From: an uncultured Lachnospiraceae bacterium
Lineage (GTDB): Bacteria > Bacillota > Clostridia > Lachnospirales > Lachnospiraceae
DNA: 64,000 nt
Assembly: GCA_944383545.1 (NCBI GenBank)
Contig: CALWPY010000007.1
Location: 48,285-112,284, forward strand
Direction of reading: 5' to 3'
Positions 51,683 to 61,627 of the stretch are shown here, piece by piece. Numbering within the stretch: position 1 is the stretch's first letter; each line of letters starts with the position of its first letter. The position numbers and the translations under genes are program-made. The notes beneath the pieces were generated by a model, which was given only the letters and a program-made list of their open reading frames with translations, had not been told where the DNA came from and did not search any database.

Positions 51683-53353
51683 TTATTTTTCGTTAATCTC
51701 AAGAATTGCTCCTCTGTTTCCCGATGTAACCATTGATGCATATCTTGCAAGATAACCTGTTGTAACCTTTGGCTCCCTTGGCTTCCATTCCGCCTTTCTT
51801 CTTGCCAGTTCTTCTTCAGGTACATCCAGAGTTATGCTGTTATTATCAATGTCAATCTTTATGATATCTCCTTCTTTTACAAGAGCGATAGGTCCGCCTA
51901 CTGCTGCCTCAGGTGAAACGTGTCCTATTGAAGCACCCCGGCTTGCACCTGAGAAACGTCCGTCAGTAATAAGTGCTACAGTTGAGCCAAGGCCCATACC
52001 TGCTATTGCTGATGTAGGATTAAGCATCTCTCTCATTCCCGGACCGCCCTTAGGTCCTTCATATCTGATTACCACAACGTCTCCTTCTACGATTTCTCCG
52101 CCCTTTATTGCCTTTATTGCGTCCTCCTCGCAGTCAAAAACTCTGGCAGGTCCTTCATGCTTCATCATCTCAGGAACTACTGCAGAACGCTTAACTACTG
52201 AGCCGTCAGGTGCAAGATTTCCCTTAAGTACGGCAAGTCCTCCGGTCTTAGAATAAGGGTTGTCAAGAGGTCTTATGATTTCAGGATTTTTATTAACTGC
52301 TCCCGATATAGCCTCACCTATTGTCATACCTGTTACCGTCATGCAGTCCTCATGAATAAGACCTGCTTCCTTAAGCTCGTTCATAACTGCGTATACACCG
52401 CCTGCCTCATTCAAATCCTCCATGTAAGCATGACCTGCAGGTGCAAGGTGACAGAGGTTAGGTGTCTTTGCACTTATTTCATTTGCAAATGATATGTCAA
52501 AATCAAAGCCAACTTCATGTGCTATTGCAGGCAGATGAAGCATTGAATTTGTAGAACATCCGAGTGCCATATCCACTGTAAGAGCATTTAAAATGGCCTC
52601 CTTTGTCATAATGTCTCTTGGACGGATATTCTTTCTGTACATTTCCATTACAGCCATACCCGCATGCTTTGCAAGCTTAATTCTCTCTGAATATACTGCA
52701 GGTATTGTACCATTCCCCGGAAGGCCCATTCCGAGTGCCTCTGTAAGGCAGTTCATGGAGTTTGCCGTATACATGCCTGAGCATGAGCCACATGTAGGAC
52801 ATGCCTTGCACTCAAATTCTTCCACATCTTCTTCTGACATTTTACCTGCCGCATATGCGCCTACTGCCTCAAACATACTTGAAAGACTGGTCTTGCTTCC
52901 CTTTACATGACCTGCAAGCATAGGTCCGCCCGATACAAATACCGTAGGTACATTTACTCTTGCCGCTGCCATAAGAAGTCCCGGTACGTTTTTGTCACAA
53001 TTAGGTATCATAACCAGTGCATCAAACTGATGTGCAAGTGCCATACACTCTGTAGAATCCGCAATCAAATCTCTTGTTACAAGGGAATACTTCATGCCGA
53101 TATGTCCCATTGCAATACCATCGCAGACTGCGATTGCAGGGAACATAACCGGAGTACCGCCTGCCATGGCAACACCCATCTTTACTGCCTGTGCAATCTT
53201 ATCTAAGTTCATGTGTCCCGGTACTATTTCATTATAAGAGCATACAATACCTACAAGCGGTTTTTCCAGCTCTTCCTTTGTCATTCCCAAAGCATTGAAC
53301 AGACTCCTGTGCGGTGCCTGCTGCATGCCTGTTTTTACATTATCACTCTTCAT
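51683..53353 (-). CDS. ilvD: Dihydroxy-acid dehydratase
   Basis: Fe-S dehydratase of valine/isoleucine synthesis, 556 residues. Cluster cysteines lie in [19 protein letters not shown] and [20 protein letters not shown], with further hallmarks [18 protein letters not shown] and [26 protein letters not shown] lies before the ATG. It is the gene after leuB, separated by a 90-bp gap that holds the GC-rich palindromic segment. Confidence 0.98.
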   Translation of the reverse strand: MKSDNVKTGMQQAPHRSLFNALGMTKEELEKPLVGIVCSYNEIVPGHMNLDKIAQAVKMGVAMAGGTPVMFPAIAVCDGIAMGHIGMKYSLVTRDLIADSTECMALAHQFDALVMIPNCDKNVPGLLMAAARVNVPTVFVSGGPMLAGHVKGSKTSLSSMFEAVGAYAAGKMSEEDVEEFECKACPTCGSCSGMYTANSMNCLTEALGMGLPGNGTIPAVYSERIKLAKHAGMAVMEMYRKNIRPRDIMTKEAILNALTVDMALGCSTNSMLHLPAIAHEVGFDFDISFANEISAKTPNLCHLAPAGHAYMEDLNEAGGVYAVMNELKEAGLIHEDCMTVTGMTIGEAISGAVNKNPEIIRPLDNPYSKTGGLAVLKGNLAPDGSVVKRSAVVPEMMKHEGPARVFDCEEDAIKAIKGGEIVEGDVVVIRYEGPKGGPGMREMLNPTSAIAGMGLGSTVALITDGRFSGASRGASIGHVSPEAAVGGPIALVKEGDIIKIDIDNNSITLDVPEEELARRKAEWKPREPKVTTGYLARYASMVTSGNRGAILEINEK

Positions 53354-53382
53354 GTTCTAATTCTCCTTTTTATCTTATAATC

Positions 53383-53440
53383 ACGTCGCCTGGCGGCTCC
53401 GTGTGGGCTTTCGCACAATGTCGGCTTGTGCAAGCACAAT
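53383..53440. repeat. GC-rich palindromic intergenic segment
   Basis: About 58 bp of clearly GC-richer sequence lies in the leuB-ilvD gap and contains several small dyads: GTCGCC-TGG-CGGC, GTGTGGGC-TTT-CGCACAA and CTTGTGCAAG. TTGTGC or its complement recurs. It could be a REP-like element or an RNA fold; no class was recognised. Confidence 0.4.
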
Positions 53441-53443
53441 TTA

Positions 53444-54526
53444 TTATACTCTCTCTGCTACTAAATCTCCCATCTTATCGCATCCTACCAATTGAGTACC
53501 TTCTGAAACAATATCACATGTTCTGTAGCCTTCCTCAAGCACCTTCTTTACAGCCGCTTCTATGGCGTCTGCCTCCCTGTCAAGGTCAAAGGTGTATCTG
53601 AGCATCATTGCCGCCGAAAGTATGGTTGCAATAGGGTTTGCCTTGTTCTGCCCTGCAATGTCAGGTGCAGAGCCGCCACTCGGCTCATACATACCAAACT
53701 TTGTTTCATTTAAACTGGCGGATGCAAGCATTCCTATAGAGCCTGTAATCATTGAAGCCTCATCAGAAAGAATGTCTCCAAACATGTTTTCAGTGAGTAC
53801 CACGTCAAACTGTGCAGGGTCCTTTACAAGCTGCATTGCACAGTTATCAACGAGCATATGCTCATATTTAACCTCAGGGTAGTCCTTTGCGACCTCCTCA
53901 ACGACCTTTCTCCAAAGTCTTGAAGAATCAAGCACATTTGCCTTATCAACACTTGTTACCTTTTTTCTTCTCTTCATTGCTATATCAAAGGCTTTTATTG
54001 CAATTCTTCTTATTTCATTCTCATTATATGTAAGAGTGTCAACGGCAGTCATCACTCCGTCCACTTCTTCTGTTTTTCTCTCTCCGAAATAAAGTCCGCC
54101 GGTAAGCTCTCTCATAATCATCATGTCGAAGCCTTTTTCGGCTATTTCTTCCTTTAACGGACATGCATCCTTTAATTCTTCGTAAAGGTAAGCCGGTCTT
54201 AAGTTTGCAAAGAGTCCAAGCTCTTTCCTTATCTTAAGAAGTCCTGCTTCAGGTCTTAATTCAGGCGGGAGCTTATACCACGGTGAGGTTTGTGTATTTC
54301 CTCCGATTGAGCCGAGAAGCACGGCATCATTTGCCTTCGCCCTTTCCACCGCCTCGTCGGTAAGAGGCACTCCATGCTTATCTATTGAACAGCCTCCCAT
54401 TAAAAGCTGTTCGTAATTAAATGTGTGTCCGTACTTCTTTCCGACGGCATTAAGGACCTTCATTGCCTCAGTAACTACTTCAGGTCCTATTCCGTCACCT
54501 TTAATTACCGCGATATTACAATTCAT
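53444..54526 (-). CDS. leuB: 3-isopropylmalate dehydrogenase
   Basis: It oxidises 3-isopropylmalate in leucine synthesis with NAD. The 360 residues contain [48 protein letters not shown], the Tyr/Asp metal-site area [19 protein letters not shown], and [15 protein letters not shown], followed by [20 protein letters not shown] 54526 has GGAGGAAAT upstream; the longer TTG frame lies across that ribosome site. Confidence 0.98.
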   Translation of the reverse strand: MNCNIAVIKGDGIGPEVVTEAMKVLNAVGKKYGHTFNYEQLLMGGCSIDKHGVPLTDEAVERAKANDAVLLGSIGGNTQTSPWYKLPPELRPEAGLLKIRKELGLFANLRPAYLYEELKDACPLKEEIAEKGFDMMIMRELTGGLYFGERKTEEVDGVMTAVDTLTYNENEIRRIAIKAFDIAMKRRKKVTSVDKANVLDSSRLWRKVVEEVAKDYPEVKYEHMLVDNCAMQLVKDPAQFDVVLTENMFGDILSDEASMITGSIGMLASASLNETKFGMYEPSGGSAPDIAGQNKANPIATILSAAMMLRYTFDLDREADAIEAAVKKVLEEGYRTCDIVSEGTQLVGCDKMGDLVAERV

Positions 54527-54570
54527 TTTTATTTCCTCCAAGTCAGTATAATATCATTTTAAAATTTTGT

Positions 54571-55275
54571 CTAATTTACAAAGAGTTCCTTTCTCTTATT
54601 GAAATATACTATGTTTAAAGCCATAATAATTATATTATAAACAACCTGCACATAGTATTCGGTGAGATCAAGCTCTACTTCCGAAGCAACACTTCTTGCT
54701 CTTATAAGGTAATATCCTGAAATAAGTATTCCTAATATATAAAACACAATGTACATAGGTGGTCCCGCTTTTTTATAGCCTGACAGCATAAAACGTGTAA
54801 TAATTGCATAAACGGCAAGAACAATCATAAGTACGCCCATGGTTGTATCCAAACTCTGAAGTCCCGGAAAAACTTCATATACTAAATCTGAAACATTGTT
54901 TCCATATTCATTTATATAATGCCTGCCGGTAGAAATAATATATGCGCTTATTAACTGATAGACTGCAGTAAAGAAAAGTTGGAAATATATTACAAACTTA
55001 AACCACTTCATCTCATAATCAGCAGGGCTTGGTTTATATACAGGCTGATTATAAGGTACCTGAGGCATATACGGATTATTTCCGTAATTTGGCATCTGAT
55101 TCTGATATGGATTCTGATTCTGTACCTCCCTCTGATAGTAATCCACACTCTGTGTTTCTTCCTTAAGCCTTAATCCCGAACTGTTATTTCCAGTTGATTT
55201 CTCAAGTTTTGCTCCACATACATCACAGTAATCCAGAGCATCATTTACTTCACTTCCGCAAACATTGCATCTCAT
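54571..55275 (-). CDS. Zinc-ribbon membrane protein inserted in the leucine operon
   Basis: This 234-residue protein starts with a zinc ribbon (CNVCGSEVNDALDYCDVCGA), then has a Tyr/Asn/Pro/Gln-rich linker (NPYQNQMPNYGNNPYMPQ), and 4 membrane helices (~105-125, 145-165, 170-190, 205-225). ATG 55275 has GGAGGGGAAA upstream. It lies between leuD (54-bp gap) and leuB (44-bp gap) in the same direction, so it is likely co-transcribed. It has no known role in leucine synthesis. Confidence 0.7.
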   Translation of the reverse strand: MRCNVCGSEVNDALDYCDVCGAKLEKSTGNNSSGLRLKEETQSVDYYQREVQNQNPYQNQMPNYGNNPYMPQVPYNQPVYKPSPADYEMKWFKFVIYFQLFFTAVYQLISAYIISTGRHYINEYGNNVSDLVYEVFPGLQSLDTTMGVLMIVLAVYAIITRFMLSGYKKAGPPMYIVFYILGILISGYYLIRARSVASEVELDLTEYYVQVVYNIIIMALNIVYFNKRKELFVN

Positions 55276-55329
55276 AATATTTCCCCTCCATATAAAACTA
55301 TTTTTCACAGTATTTCAGTTATTTTAATA

Positions 55330-55815
55330 CTACTGATTATTAATATAATTTATCAAACCTTCGCTGTTTATAATCTTCTGCATAAACTCAGGAAATGCCT
55401 GACCTTTATATTCGGTATTTTTTGTTCTGTCATAAATCATGCCTGTGTCAAAATCAATTTCCACCTCATCACCTGCTTCAATTTCCTTTGAAGCCTCCTC
55501 GCACTCAATGATTGGAAGTCCGATATTGATTGCATTTCTGTAAAAAATTCTGGCAAAGTTTTCTGCTATTACACAGCTTATTCCCGCTGTTTTAATTGCA
55601 ATGGGAGCATGCTCTCTGGATGAGCCGCAGCCGAAATTTTTACCTGCTACCATGATGTCTCCCTTTTTTACACGATTTACAAAATCCTTGTCTATATCCT
55701 CCATGCATTTTTTTGCAAGTTCTGCAGGGTCAGATGAATTAAGGTATCTTGCCGGAATAATTACGTCAGTATCTACATTGTCTCCATATTTATGTACAAA
55801 TCCTTTTGCTTTCAT
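55330..55815 (-). CDS. leuD: 3-isopropylmalate dehydratase small subunit
   Basis: This 161-residue swivelling subunit of the isopropylmalate isomerase has [39 protein letters not shown] and ITIGLP-like [10 protein letters not shown]. The ~160-residue length is the clostridial/archaeal type that pairs with a ~420-residue LeuC, which lies 28 bp upstream. AGGTAAT precedes the ATG. Confidence 0.97.
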   Translation of the reverse strand: MKAKGFVHKYGDNVDTDVIIPARYLNSSDPAELAKKCMEDIDKDFVNRVKKGDIMVAGKNFGCGSSREHAPIAIKTAGISCVIAENFARIFYRNAINIGLPIIECEEASKEIEAGDEVEIDFDTGMIYDRTKNTEYKGQAFPEFMQKIINSEGLINYINNQ

Positions 55816-55843
55816 TTATATTACCTCCGTATAAAAATCTTTC

Positions 55844-57103
55844 CTATAATTCCTCAGGACTGCTGATTTTTCCTGTAATTGCAGATGCAGCAGCAACTGC
55901 AGGGCTTGCAAGATAAATTTCCGAATCCACATGTCCCATTCTTCCTACAAAGTTTCTGTTTGTAGTTGCAACCGCCTTTTCTCCTGCCGCAAGAATACCC
56001 ATATGTCCTCCGAGACATGGTCCGCAGGTAGGTGTCGATACAATCGCTCCCGCCTTAACAAAAATTGTTGCAAGACCTTCTTCTATTGCCTGAAGGTAAA
56101 CCTCCTGTGTACCCGGAATTATAATTACCCTTACACCGTCAGCTACTTTTTTATCCTTCATAATTTCAGCGGCTATTCTTAAGTCAGTAATACGGCCGTT
56201 TGTACAAGAGCCTATGACAACCTGGTCAATCTTTATGTCGCCTACTTCATCTATTGTCCTTGTATTTTCAGGAAGATGAGGAAATGCAACGGTAGGTCTT
56301 AAGGTTGAAAGGTCTATAGTATACTCTTCATCATATACGGCATCACTGTCAGCTTCATAAATCTTATATTCCTTCTTTGAATGTTCCTTCATATATTCTA
56401 TGGTAAGGTCATCCACAGGAAAGATTCCGTTCTTTGCTCCCGCCTCAATAGCCATGTTTGCAATGGTAAATCTGTCATCCATGGTAAGATTTTTAATTCC
56501 GTCACCGACAAATTCAAGTGACTTATATCTTGCACCGTCAACACCTATCATTCCGATAAGATGAAGTATTACGTCTTTTCCGCTTACCCATGGAGCCTTT
56601 TCTCCAGTGATATTAATTTTTAATGCCGCAGGCACCTTAAACCATGCTTTTCCCGTAAGCATTCCTGCCGCCATATCGGTACTTCCTACACCTGTTGAAA
56701 ATGCACCGAGGGCTCCGTATGTACAGGTATGTGAATCAGCGCCTATACAGGTTTCACCTGCAACAATAAGTCCCTGCTCAGGCAGGAGCGCATGTTCAAT
56801 ACCCATTTTTCCTACATCAAAGTAATTCTTAATATCAAATTCTTTTGAAAACTCTCTTACACATTTGCAATGCTCGGCACTCTTTATATCCTTATTAGGA
56901 GTAAAATGGTCCATTACAAGTGCAATCTTTTCATTGTCAAACACTCGCTTTTCAGTAAACTTTTCCATCTCGTGAATGGCTACAGGTGTTGTTACGTCAT
57001 TTCCAAGTACCAGGTCCAGTTCTGCCTCAATAAGCTGTCCTGCTTCCACATATGGAAGTCCTGCATGAGCTGCAAGAATTTTCTGAGTCATAGTCATTCC
57101 CAT
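55844..57103 (-). CDS. leuC: 3-isopropylmalate dehydratase large subunit
   Basis: This 419-residue [4Fe-4S] aconitase-family subunit isomerises 2- to 3-isopropylmalate. Visible motifs are [57 protein letters not shown] and [19 protein letters not shown]; the three Cys cluster ligands are present. It is the first gene of the leuCD-leuB-ilvD run and is divergent from the LysR regulator. No leuA is in the window. Confidence 0.98.
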   Translation of the reverse strand: MGMTMTQKILAAHAGLPYVEAGQLIEAELDLVLGNDVTTPVAIHEMEKFTEKRVFDNEKIALVMDHFTPNKDIKSAEHCKCVREFSKEFDIKNYFDVGKMGIEHALLPEQGLIVAGETCIGADSHTCTYGALGAFSTGVGSTDMAAGMLTGKAWFKVPAALKINITGEKAPWVSGKDVILHLIGMIGVDGARYKSLEFVGDGIKNLTMDDRFTIANMAIEAGAKNGIFPVDDLTIEYMKEHSKKEYKIYEADSDAVYDEEYTIDLSTLRPTVAFPHLPENTRTIDEVGDIKIDQVVIGSCTNGRITDLRIAAEIMKDKKVADGVRVIIIPGTQEVYLQAIEEGLATIFVKAGAIVSTPTCGPCLGGHMGILAAGEKAVATTNRNFVGRMGHVDSEIYLASPAVAAASAITGKISSPEEL

Positions 57104-57153
57104 TTTTCATTCCTCTTTTCCTAAAATTAAAAATTTATTTTTATAATTTTTTA

Positions 57154-57181
57154 TTGATTGTACCACAAATAATGATATAAT
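57154..57181 (+). promoter_or_regulatory. Promoter of the LysR gene in the leuC-lysR divergent region
   Basis: The -35 TTGATT (57154-57159) and -10 TATAAT (57176-57181) are spaced 16 bp. The 137-bp region between the leuC and LysR starts is very AT-rich and also includes ATAAATTTAATTTAT, a plausible LysR-type dyad. A reverse promoter for leuC is less clear (TACAAT-like -10). Confidence 0.65.
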
Positions 57182-57240
57182 AAAAATATATATAAAGAAT
57201 ATTAAATATAAATTTAATTTATACCTAAATGGAGTATATC

Positions 57241-58239
57241 ATGTACGATAATCTTAACAACTATAAAGTATTTTTAACAGTGGCAAATACAGGAAGCATA
57301 AGCAATGCAGCTAATGCTCTCTTCATAAGCCAGCCTGCCGTAAGTAAATCTGTTTCAAACTTGGAGGAAGGACTTGGAGTAAGTCTGTTTACAAGAAACT
57401 CAAGGGGCGTAACCCTTACGGATGAAGGAAAAATTTTATACGAACATGTAAATAATGCCTTTAACAGCATATCACAGGGAGAAGACGAATTAAAAAGAAT
57501 AAATGAGCTTGGCATAGGTCAGCTTAAAATTGGTGTAAGTACATCTCTCTGCAAACACATTCTGCTGGATTATCTTCAGGGATTCATAAACGAATACCCT
57601 CATATTAAGATGAACATTTACTGCCATTCCACCGCTAACACAATTAAGCTTCTGGATGAAGGAAAAATTGATTTGGGACTTATATGCCACACAGAACTGC
57701 CCAGGGATATGGAATATATTCCACTGACAAGCATTCATGATGTTTTTGTAACCAGTACATCATATTTGGAAAATCTTAATTTGCGTGAAAAAGGGGAAGA
57801 AAAACACGTCACATCAAATCCGTGGCTTTTTGCAGGAAATATAACCAGTCTCCTGAAAGAAGAGGTCAGCGCACGAAACACTAAAAAAGAAAGTATGCCT
57901 ACAAACGAAATACTTGAAAAATCCAACCTCATGCTTCTTGAGCCGGGTAATGTAACCAGAAATCACATAGACAGATATCTGTTAAAGCAGAATATTTTTC
58001 CAAGCCAGATTCTTGAAATAAATAACATGGACCTTCTGATAGATTTCGCCGCTATAGGAATGGGAGTTTCCAGTGTAGTGAGGGAATTTGCAGAAGAACA
58101 GCTAAAAAGCGGCCAGATTGTAGAGTTGCCTTTAGACACGCCGATACCTGAAAGAAATGTAGGATTTCTCTTTCATAACAGCAAAAATAAATCCGCACAG
58201 TTAGAAAAGTTTCTGAATTACTGCAACTTAAATTTATAG
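57241..58239 (+). CDS. LysR-family transcriptional regulator
   Basis: This 332-residue regulator has an N-terminal winged helix (NYKVFLTVANTGSISNAANA, then LFISQPAVSKSVSNLEEGLG, LFTRNSRGVTLTDEG) and a C-terminal effector-binding domain (~90-300). The start at 57241 (GGAG at 6 nt) is preferred to the one at 57229. It is the only clear plus-strand gene and is divergent from leuC, so it likely controls the leucine genes in response to a pathway intermediate. It is convergent with the next operon, with only 5 bp between stops. Confidence 0.93.
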   Translation: MYDNLNNYKVFLTVANTGSISNAANALFISQPAVSKSVSNLEEGLGVSLFTRNSRGVTLTDEGKILYEHVNNAFNSISQGEDELKRINELGIGQLKIGVSTSLCKHILLDYLQGFINEYPHIKMNIYCHSTANTIKLLDEGKIDLGLICHTELPRDMEYIPLTSIHDVFVTSTSYLENLNLREKGEEKHVTSNPWLFAGNITSLLKEEVSARNTKKESMPTNEILEKSNLMLLEPGNVTRNHIDRYLLKQNIFPSQILEINNMDLLIDFAAIGMGVSSVVREFAEEQLKSGQIVELPLDTPIPERNVGFLFHNSKNKSAQLEKFLNYCNLNL

Positions 58240-58244
58240 TATAA

Positions 58245-59504
58245 TCAGCCTTCCTCTTTACTTCCTCTGTTTATTCTTCTTGCCAGAATATTTATGTTTT
58301 TTACATCTGACCCGGTTACTGCCTCACCACTGTACCGTACCTTTTCATATAAGTCCGTAATCTCAGTAAGGTCGTCTCCGGTATTTTTTTCTATTTCATC
58401 TTTTATGTTTATGGCAGTCATATTTTCTTCCAGATTTACATATGAGCCATAATCCATTATTTTATTTCTGTATATGCGTCTTGCCCTTTCCTCATTTGAC
58501 AGCTTACGTGTTATGCGGTTTATAATCCCTGTGGATTTTACGTTTTTCTTCTTTTTATCTATGGTTATTACTTCAACTGTATCTCCGCTGTAATTTCTTT
58601 TTGAAATAATATATCTTAAAAATTCAACAAGCTTTTTTACAGCCTTAATTAAAATATATATGGCAATTACAGCAATGGAAATTCTAACCATCATTTCAAT
58701 AATGTCAGTTAAAAGCCCTTCATTTTCCTGTGTCCCGTACTGATTAAGCGCACTGCCATCTTCGTCCATGTTGTTTCTAAAAAATAAAAATGCAATCCAC
58801 CTGAACAGAAGTACAACAATCATAAAAATATATCTGACTGCAGACACAACAGCCTGTCCTATTCTTCTCATTGTACCGGAAAAGTCGGGAATATCTGCAA
58901 GTCTTAATGCAGTAAACATAATAACTGCTATAATTAAAACAATTATCGTATTTACTGATATAATATTTCTAAGCGGAAGTCCCTTAAGCTCTTTAGAGCT
59001 TTCCACGTATTTTGTTATTCCGTCCACATACATGTTTGCAAGATATAAAAATATTACAAGCACCTGCATTATGTATGCAATATCTTTCATGCTGTCATCA
59101 TTCATGTACCATCCGTAAAAATACACAAGAAAACCCAGTAAAAATGCCGGTCCCGGAAGGTCATCCGTCTTTTTTAAAACTCCCCCGCTTTTTGCATAAT
59201 TCATGCTGCTTCCGTACAGATATACACAAACCAGACAAAGAAGCACCCTTACTGAGAGTGCCGACGGCATAAGAAATGAAGAGCCCGCCATGAGTACGTG
59301 CACAATAAAAACCAAAATATTATAATATGTGATTTCTCTTATGAAATAAGACAGTACAAACGCCCCCAGAATAAAGAGAAGCTCAGGTAATGCAATGGTT
59401 TCCTTACAAAAAACCGTAGCAAAAAAGCATGTAATAAGTATGGCAAAAACCATACTGTACGCCATTCTGAGAAAGAGACGTATGTTTTTAAGATTAAGTT
59501 TCAT
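58245..59504 (-). CDS. Multi-pass membrane protein of the MoxR-DUF58 operon
   Basis: This 419-residue protein has about 8 hydrophobic helices in residues ~12-310 and a C-terminal cytosolic part with RRIYRNKIMDYGSYVNLEEN and EITDLYEKVRYSGEAVTGSD, like the DUF4129 tail of TgpA-type proteins. The transglutaminase domain often found in such operons is absent here. It overlaps the DUF58 gene by 11 bp. Its role is unknown; envelope maintenance is inferred from context. Confidence 0.7.
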   Translation of the reverse strand: MKLNLKNIRLFLRMAYSMVFAILITCFFATVFCKETIALPELLFILGAFVLSYFIREITYYNILVFIVHVLMAGSSFLMPSALSVRVLLCLVCVYLYGSSMNYAKSGGVLKKTDDLPGPAFLLGFLVYFYGWYMNDDSMKDIAYIMQVLVIFLYLANMYVDGITKYVESSKELKGLPLRNIISVNTIIVLIIAVIMFTALRLADIPDFSGTMRRIGQAVVSAVRYIFMIVVLLFRWIAFLFFRNNMDEDGSALNQYGTQENEGLLTDIIEMMVRISIAVIAIYILIKAVKKLVEFLRYIISKRNYSGDTVEVITIDKKKKNVKSTGIINRITRKLSNEERARRIYRNKIMDYGSYVNLEENMTAINIKDEIEKNTGDDLTEITDLYEKVRYSGEAVTGSDVKNINILARRINRGSKEEG

Positions 59505-60615
59505 ATATCTCCACCTCCCAGCCGGTTATATATTCTCTCTCCGGCCTGAAACCGTACATATCATAATATGGTACAATCAAATTAACGGAAATACCTTTCT
59601 CTCTCATTTTATCGAGAATATAAAGTAAATCTTCCTTATGATAAGGCGATATAATGATATAACTTATTTTGTCGTTTCCTGTTTTTATTTCTTCGTTAAG
59701 CAGTTTAAAGAACTCCTCATTTTCCCTGCTTCCGCTTATCCGGGCAAGATACTTGTCCACGGTAATCATATGGGAATTTCCTGAGCCCGCTTCCACTCTT
59801 TCCATTTCCTTTGTAATGAGGTCCATTCCGTTAGAAACCACAGAAACAGGAATTTTCTTTTCAATCAGTCTGTAAGAAAGCGAGCTGGCAATGCTTATGC
59901 TCTTTTCCATTAAAACATCAGTTTTTATCATGGAGTCCGTATCAAAATTTATCATGATACGGACTTCCTCATCAGCTGACGGGTTATAAAGATTTACTTT
60001 TAAATCTCCTGTTCTTGCCGACTTTTTCCAGTTTATGTGATTCATGGTATCAATTCTTGTATAATCCCTTATTCCTCTGAAGGAAAAACGGTCCTCATAA
60101 AGGCTTTTTCTTGCATAAAGCTCACCAATAAGCCTGTTAAATATAATTTCAAACCCTGAAAGCTCAATCTTTTCAGGAAACACATAAATACCCGCATCTT
60201 TTTCAAGGTTTTTCGCAAAAGTTGCCGTCATAAAAAAATCTCTTACTATAATATTTGCGCCTTCAATTTCATAATAACCTCTTGCACTTGTCTTAAAAGG
60301 TATTTTTCTCGTAATTCTTCTGTATCCCATGACAGAAAAGGCATCATTCCTATGGCATAAATCGGTAACCACCATATTTTCGTCATCAAAAAACCTGAAG
60401 GTACGGGAAACTGCAAATTTAATATGTATTACGGGAAGCGGCAGCATTTTAGCGTTATTTATGGTTTCAATAACGCATGCCTCCTCGTTACATTCTGCAT
60501 ACTGCTTATCAAACTGTAATTTTACATCAAGTCTCTTATCCCAGTTTTTTCTGAATATTCTTTTTTGCGCAACATATATAACAGCAATTACTAAAAGAGC
60601 AATAAAAAGACGCAT
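59494..60615 (-). CDS. DUF58 domain protein
   Basis: This 373-residue protein has an N-terminal membrane helix (~2-17), an extended beta domain, and the DUF58 signature FSFRGIRDYTRIDTMNHINW with KKSARTGDLKVNLYNPSADE. A VWA-like fold follows with MINFDTDSM, which keeps a D-x-D rather than the full MIDAS DxSxS. It follows moxR immediately (0-bp gap). MoxR and DUF58 proteins act together in chaperone-like assembly of envelope or enzyme complexes. Confidence 0.9.
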   Translation of the reverse strand: MRLFIALLVIAVIYVAQKRIFRKNWDKRLDVKLQFDKQYAECNEEACVIETINNAKMLPLPVIHIKFAVSRTFRFFDDENMVVTDLCHRNDAFSVMGYRRITRKIPFKTSARGYYEIEGANIIVRDFFMTATFAKNLEKDAGIYVFPEKIELSGFEIIFNRLIGELYARKSLYEDRFSFRGIRDYTRIDTMNHINWKKSARTGDLKVNLYNPSADEEVRIMINFDTDSMIKTDVLMEKSISIASSLSYRLIEKKIPVSVVSNGMDLITKEMERVEAGSGNSHMITVDKYLARISGSRENEEFFKLLNEEIKTGNDKISYIIISPYHKEDLLYILDKMREKGISVNLIVPYYDMYGFRPEREYITGWEVEIYET

Positions 60616-61569
60616 CTATTTCTCCCAATTCTCTACCGGTACAGGTATTGTACTTAATATATTATTTATAAGCTCATAACCTCTCTCTGTCTGATGAGCT
60701 CCTGAAAATCCCGTCATTCTGTGTCCGAGTACATATGGCGCAAGATATTTCACGTCGTCAGGTATAACATATTTTCTGCCGTTTATTACCGCATATGTCT
60801 GACACGCCTTAAGGAGAGTAAGTGAGCCTCTCGGACTTACCCCAAGTGATATCTTGCTGCTGTGTCTGGTTGCAGATGCTATGTCCACTATATACTCTTT
60901 TATACAGCGATGAACATAGACTTTTGATGCCTTTTCAGCCGCCTGTTTTATATCTTCTACCGTGCATACAGGCTGAATACTTTCTAATGGATTTTCCGAG
61001 CTGTACCTGTCGAGTACCATGATTTCATCTTCCCTTGAAAGCGGTCCCATGTTAAGCTTAAACATAAACCTGTCGAGCTGTGCTTCCGGGAGCTGATATG
61101 TACCTGCTGTCTCCACAGGGTTTTCTGTTGCAATTACAAGAAAAGGAGTAAAAAGCTCGATTGTCTCCCCGTCTATTGTAACCTGTTTTTCCTGCATGGC
61201 TTCAAGTAACGCAGACTGTGTTCTCGGCGTTGCCCTGTTTATCTCATCAGCAAGCAGAATATTGGTAAATACCGGTCCCTTTATAAGCTCAAATACAGTA
61301 TTTTTCTGATTATAAACATTAAGCCCGGTAATATCGGATGGCATAAGGTCAGGTGTAAACTGCACTCTTTTTACATCTCCTCCCATACTTCCTGCAAGCG
61401 CCTTTGCAAGCATGGTTTTTCCCGTTCCCGGAGTGTCTTCAAGAAGAATATGTCCTCCTGATATTACTGCAGTAAGGATGAGCGTAATAAGCTCATCCTT
61501 TCCCACTATAACCTTTGAAATATTATCTTTTATGGAATTTACCAGTTTTTTTATTTCTTCCGTCTTCAT
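60616..61569 (-). CDS. MoxR-family AAA+ ATPase
   Basis: This 317-residue AAA+ ATPase has Walker A GGHILLEDTPGTGKTMLAKA (GTGKT ~50), Walker B LLADEINRATPRTQSALLEA, MQEKQVTIDG, sensor IATENPVETAGTYQLPEAQL, and the lid PRGSLTLLKACQ. MoxR proteins are chaperone-like ATPases that usually work with DUF58/VWA partners, encoded here directly downstream. The start codon is ATG after AAAGGAA. Confidence 0.96.
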   Translation of the reverse strand: MKTEEIKKLVNSIKDNISKVIVGKDELITLILTAVISGGHILLEDTPGTGKTMLAKALAGSMGGDVKRVQFTPDLMPSDITGLNVYNQKNTVFELIKGPVFTNILLADEINRATPRTQSALLEAMQEKQVTIDGETIELFTPFLVIATENPVETAGTYQLPEAQLDRFMFKLNMGPLSREDEIMVLDRYSSENPLESIQPVCTVEDIKQAAEKASKVYVHRCIKEYIVDIASATRHSSKISLGVSPRGSLTLLKACQTYAVINGRKYVIPDDVKYLAPYVLGHRMTGFSGAHQTERGYELINNILSTIPVPVENWEK

Positions 61570-61627
61570 CGTTTAATTTCTAAATTCCTTTCAATTATAA
61601 ATTAAACAATACAATCAAATCACCATA

